Assembly: GCA_035575135.1 (NCBI GenBank)
Contig: DATLYE010000023.1
Location: 62,001 to 126,000 of the forward strand
Reading direction: 5' to 3'
DNA length: 64,000 bases
Source of the DNA: JANWXD01 sp035575135
GTDB lineage: Bacteria > Acidobacteriota > Terriglobia > Bryobacterales > Bryobacteraceae
In this document: positions 61,589 to 64,000 of the stretch, piece after piece
How positions within the stretch are numbered: position 1 is the stretch's first letter
Layout of the letters: each line of letters begins with the position of its first letter
Translations under genes and position numbers: made by a program
The notes under the pieces: generated by a model
The model's input: only the letters and a program-made list of their open reading frames with translations
Told to the model about the DNA's origin: nothing
Database searches by the model: none

Positions 61589-61870
61589 TTGGATACCGAA
61601 CTGCTCCAAGTGACGAGTCCCGTATTGCCTGGCGAGGTGCTTATGCCGGTTGACGTGCGCAACACGGTCGTCGAAAAGGAGCCGGAACAGACTCCGACGG
61701 TGGAGTGCCGGCTCGCGAAGATCGTGCGTGCGGCGTGCGACGGATGCGGCCGCATCGTCGGGCCGGGCCAGCTCCACTTGCCGGAGGAAGACTACGGCTT
61801 CTGGTGCGAAGACTGTTGCCCTGTTTGCAGCCCGTTAGCGTCCATCAAGATCAATAGCCGGGCCGCGTGA
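61589..61870 (+). CDS. Small Cys-rich zinc-ribbon-like protein
   Basis: A 93-residue product. The TTG start (61589) follows GGAGGGAG by four bases, and an ATG at 61643 is an alternative. The C-terminal half has CDGCG (near 50) and WCEDCCPVC (near 72-80), two Cys pairs in a rubredoxin- or zinc-ribbon-like arrangement, around a LHLPEEDYGF loop. The N-terminal half is unremarkable. It lies 25 bases before sfsA. The upstream gap 61458-61588 holds a GATGTA/TACATC inverted repeat (61535-61560 region) and no other gene. The role is unknown; it may bind metal. Confidence 0.5.
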   Translation: MDTELLQVTSPVLPGEVLMPVDVRNTVVEKEPEQTPTVECRLAKIVRAACDGCGRIVGPGQLHLPEEDYGFWCEDCCPVCSPLASIKINSRAA

Positions 61871-61895
61871 GCACAAGCGCACGGCCAATCGTTTC

Positions 61896-62594
61896 GTGCC
61901 TGTAACCTTGGGGCGAGCCAGACCTGTTCCCCTTGAAGGGATCTTTCTTGCCCGCCCCAACCGTTTCACAGCCTTGGTGCGTCTGGACGGAAGGCGCGTC
62001 CCGGCGCATCTGCCCAACCCAGGCCGGCTGACGGGAACGCTGCGGCCGGGCTGCGTAGTATTGCTCAACGGGCCGTTCCCGCCGCCCAGGCGCCTGCGCT
62101 ACACGCTGGTGGCGGTGCGGGAAGGCAAGACGCTGGTCGGCACGGTCACCACCTACGCAAACCAGCTGTTTGCCATGGGATGGCGGCGGGGGCTGTTCCC
62201 TGAGCTCGGCGGCGGGCCGCTGAAGGCCGAGGTCCGGCGAGGGAACAGCCGGTTCGATTTTCAGGTTGGGCGGGCGCTGGTGGAGGTCAAGTCCGTGACC
62301 TTGTCGCGGAACCGCACGGGCCTGTTTCCGGACGCCGTGACCCAGAGGGGCGCCCGCCATTGCCAGGAACTGGCGCAGCTGGCGCGCCAGGGTACGCCCA
62401 CAGCCATTGTCTTCGTGGCGCAACGCGGTGACGTAGATCGCATCGCGCCGGCTTCAGACATTGACCCGCGCTTCGCCGAGGCGTTGCGCCGTGCGGCCGA
62501 AGCGGGAGTGATGCTGCTCGGCTGCGCCGCCCGGATGACTGCCTTCGGGGCACGCGGCCTGCGGCGGGTTCCGGTAACGCTCAGTCCCGACTGA
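61896..62594 (+). CDS. sfsA: SfsA-family protein
   Basis: A 232-residue SfsA protein. An N-terminal OB-fold-like part (RVPAHLPNPGRLTGTLRPGCVVLL near 32-55) precedes the nuclease-like core, with FDFQVGRALVEVKSVTLSRN near 118 (D-x-EVK type), GLFPDAVTQRGARHCQEL and AIVFVAQRGDVDRIAPASDIDP. SfsA is a sugar-fermentation stimulation protein for which a DNA/RNA-binding or nuclease role has been proposed. The GTG start (61896) is used. Its 3' end overlaps the convergent outer-membrane protein gene by 14 bases. Confidence 0.92.
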   Translation: MPVTLGRARPVPLEGIFLARPNRFTALVRLDGRRVPAHLPNPGRLTGTLRPGCVVLLNGPFPPPRRLRYTLVAVREGKTLVGTVTTYANQLFAMGWRRGLFPELGGGPLKAEVRRGNSRFDFQVGRALVEVKSVTLSRNRTGLFPDAVTQRGARHCQELAQLARQGTPTAIVFVAQRGDVDRIAPASDIDPRFAEALRRAAEAGVMLLGCAARMTAFGARGLRRVPVTLSPD

Positions 62595-63216
62595 GGGCAT
62601 AGCTGAGGCCGACCAGGGGCGTGAACTGGTGAAAGATGCCCCGAGGCGTGGCCAGAGGCGCCGGTTCGATCAGTCTCTTAGGGAACGGCGTCATGTAGTC
62701 GCGGAAGTCCACGCGCAGCAAAAGCCCCCGCCGCAGACGCACCTTCAGTCCGCCTCCGCCGGAGGCGAGGAACGTGAACTGGTCTCTGGAGCGGAGACGC
62801 CCAACAAGCTGTAGCGGAGCGTCCGGGTTTTCCGGGCCGGTGACCTCATACAGTTTGGCGCCGAGCCCCGCCGCCAGATAAGGCCGGATTCGCCGTGACG
62901 GTGCGCTCAAGAATACGACCAAGTCATAGTGAAAGGCGTGCGACTGGCCCTGAATATTAGTGCGGAGGCCGTCTGAGGCCAGAAACGGATCTCCATCCTG
63001 GTAGGTGTAGCGAAACTCCCCCGCGATCCATTCGCGGTTCTCAGCAAGGAAGGCGCTCACGGCGAAGCGGTTCCGGACCCCGGCCTGGACTTTCCCGGCG
63101 GGTGCGAACACGCTCCCTCCGCGATAGATTCCGTAACCGGCGGCCACACCCAGCTCCCAGCCCTGCCCGCAGCACCCGACGGCACAAATCAGCCACAATG
63201 GCAAGCCACGCCGCAC
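62581..63216 (-). CDS. Outer-membrane beta-barrel protein
   Basis: A 211-residue protein, from GTG 63216, with a signal peptide (MRRGLPLWLICAVGCCGQG). The mature part is made of eight or so amphipathic strands with aromatic residues at the ends (WELGVAAGYGIY, WIAGEFRYTYQDGD, SHAFHYDLVVFLSA, RPYLAAGLGAKLYEV, LLLRVDFRDYMTPF), like small OmpA/OmpX-type barrels. An earlier ATG at 63282 is in frame but would place a long charged segment before the signal. It is divergent from the PQQ dehydrogenase gene. The function is unknown. Confidence 0.72.
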   Translation of the reverse strand: MRRGLPLWLICAVGCCGQGWELGVAAGYGIYRGGSVFAPAGKVQAGVRNRFAVSAFLAENREWIAGEFRYTYQDGDPFLASDGLRTNIQGQSHAFHYDLVVFLSAPSRRIRPYLAAGLGAKLYEVTGPENPDAPLQLVGRLRSRDQFTFLASGGGGLKVRLRRGLLLRVDFRDYMTPFPKRLIEPAPLATPRGIFHQFTPLVGLSYALSRD

Positions 63217-63300
63217 ACAGCCAGTAGACACTCGACAGCAGCCCGGCGCAACTTCGCTTCCAGTTGACTTCCGGCGCCGCATGTCATTAGGCTCGGCACG

Positions 63301-64000
63301 ATGATGCCGAAATTGTGCTTCGTTCCGTTCTTACTCGTGCTGGCCGGCGTTACGGCGGCGGACGTACGCACGGCGCCGACTTCGGGTTACCGCGACTGGC
63401 GGGTGTACGGCGGCGGGCCGGAGAGCATTCGCTACTCTGCGCTGCGCCAGATTCATCGCGGCAATGTTCACAAGCTGCGCGTGGCCTGGACGTACGACAC
63501 CGGGGACGCCTTCGAGGGCTCGGAGATGCAGTGCAACCCCATCGTCGTGGACGGCGTGCTTTATGCGACGACGCCCAAGCTCCGTGTGATCGCTTTGGAC
63601 GCGGCCACCGGCAGGCTGCTGTGGCGCTTCGATCCGCACGGCGGAGCGCCGGTGAGGACGCGCTTTCGCAACCGCGGCCTCACATATGCGAACGGAAGAA
63701 TTTACGTCGCGGTCCGGCAATGGCTCTACGCCCTGGACGCGAAGACGGGCAAGCCCGTGGCCGGTTTTGGCAACAACGGACGTGTGGATTTGCGCGAAGG
63801 CCTCGGGCGCGAGCCCGCCACACTGAACGTCTCGGCCACGACGCCGGGTATTGTTTACCGGGACCTGCTCATTATGGGCAGCATCGTTCCCGAGGACCTG
63901 CCGTCGGCCCCCGGCGACATCCGCGCCTACGATCTGAAGACCGGGAAGCTGCGCTGGAGTTTTCATACCATCCCGCATCCCGGCGAGTTCGGCTATGAGA
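63301..64000 (+). CDS. PQQ-dependent dehydrogenase, 5' part (runs off right edge)
   Basis: The frame is open from ATG 63301 (or 63304) to the window end; 233 codons are seen. A signal peptide (MPKLCFVPFLLVLAGVTAA) is followed by WD-like PQQ propeller repeats: YGGGPESIRYSALRQI, LRVAWTYDTGD, LDAATGRLLWRFDP, LYALDAKTGKPVAGFG and AYDLKTGKLRWSFHT. The repeats and the NPIVVDGVLYATT block fit periplasmic quinoprotein glucose or alcohol dehydrogenases, which pass electrons to quinone. The catalytic Asp and Ca-site residues are not all within view. Confidence 0.86.
   Translation, partial: MMPKLCFVPFLLVLAGVTAADVRTAPTSGYRDWRVYGGGPESIRYSALRQIHRGNVHKLRVAWTYDTGDAFEGSEMQCNPIVVDGVLYATTPKLRVIALDAATGRLLWRFDPHGGAPVRTRFRNRGLTYANGRIYVAVRQWLYALDAKTGKPVAGFGNNGRVDLREGLGREPATLNVSATTPGIVYRDLLIMGSIVPEDLPSAPGDIRAYDLKTGKLRWSFHTIPHPGEFGYE

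Noticed and set aside
61346..61777. Minus-strand frame across the egtB upstream region
   Set aside because: It overlaps the 5' part of the EgtB-like gene in another frame and opposes the Cys-rich gene; the composition is not protein-like.

Overview
This is a gene-dense, high-GC chromosomal window with short intergenic gaps, many 4-base ATGA start/stop overlaps and mixed strand orientation. No insertion sequence, prophage, CRISPR array, rRNA or tRNA was recognised. The gene set suggests an aerobic, heterotrophic Acidobacteriota bacterium, perhaps of the Bryobacterales/Solibacter type: Tat-exported Gfo/Idh/MocA oxidoreductase, exported amidohydrolases, a PQQ dehydrogenase, DUF2911, short-chain chromate transporters, and many two-component and GAF/SpoIIE proteins. 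The phylum assignment is an inference from gene content, not from a marker gene.

Region by region. 1-7.1 kb: the 5' end of a lipoprotein gene, a putative zinc-protease-like protein, a parvulin isomerase, a 2-oxoacid dehydrogenase E1 alpha/beta pair, DUF2911, PilZ, a deformylase-like protein and a CPBP membrane protease with a BamE-like partner. 7.2-14.7 kb: central metabolism and housekeeping (gap, NAD-type isocitrate dehydrogenase, purH, cca), a 45-residue membrane protein behind a near-consensus promoter, and an APC permease with a cytosolic tail. 14.7-21.3 kb: zinc ribbon protein, two half-size chromate transporter genes, an orphan HlyD-type adaptor, class I fumarase, and an MFS plus Gfo/Idh/MocA pair. 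21.4-26.3 kb: a five-gene signalling block (OmpR-type regulator, receiver-only regulator, coiled-coil porin, exported type 1 copper protein, HAMP histidine kinase). 26.3-36.9 kb: amidohydrolase, TPR protein, uvrC, two secreted carbohydrate-fold proteins, adenosine-deaminase-family enzyme, glgB and an FkbM methyltransferase. 37-47.4 kb: a minus-strand run (SDR, aroK, glycerate 2-kinase, TPR, amidohydrolase), a HAD phosphatase, then rpiB-deoC-SpoIIE phosphatase-lysA and a TauE exporter. 47.5-64 kb: a Lys/Glu-rich exported peptide, a NarL-type two-component pair, ribose-type ABC genes without a binding protein, dnaB with DnaA-box-like sites upstream, the two aconitase X subunits, full-length Lhr helicase, an EgtB-like iron enzyme, sfsA, an outer-membrane barrel, and the start of a PQQ dehydrogenase.

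The most unusual point is the rpiB-deoC pair at 45.1-46.6 kb. Both enzymes carry long N-terminal extensions resembling those of enzymes packed into bacterial microcompartments, and the RpiB has Asp where the catalytic Cys normally sits, yet no shell gene is present here. Other points worth attention are the porin-cupredoxin-kinase block, the 45-residue membrane protein, several genes whose -10 hexamer lies only 6-9 bases before the start codon (leaderless or nearly leaderless mRNAs), and DnaA-box-like sites upstream of dnaB.
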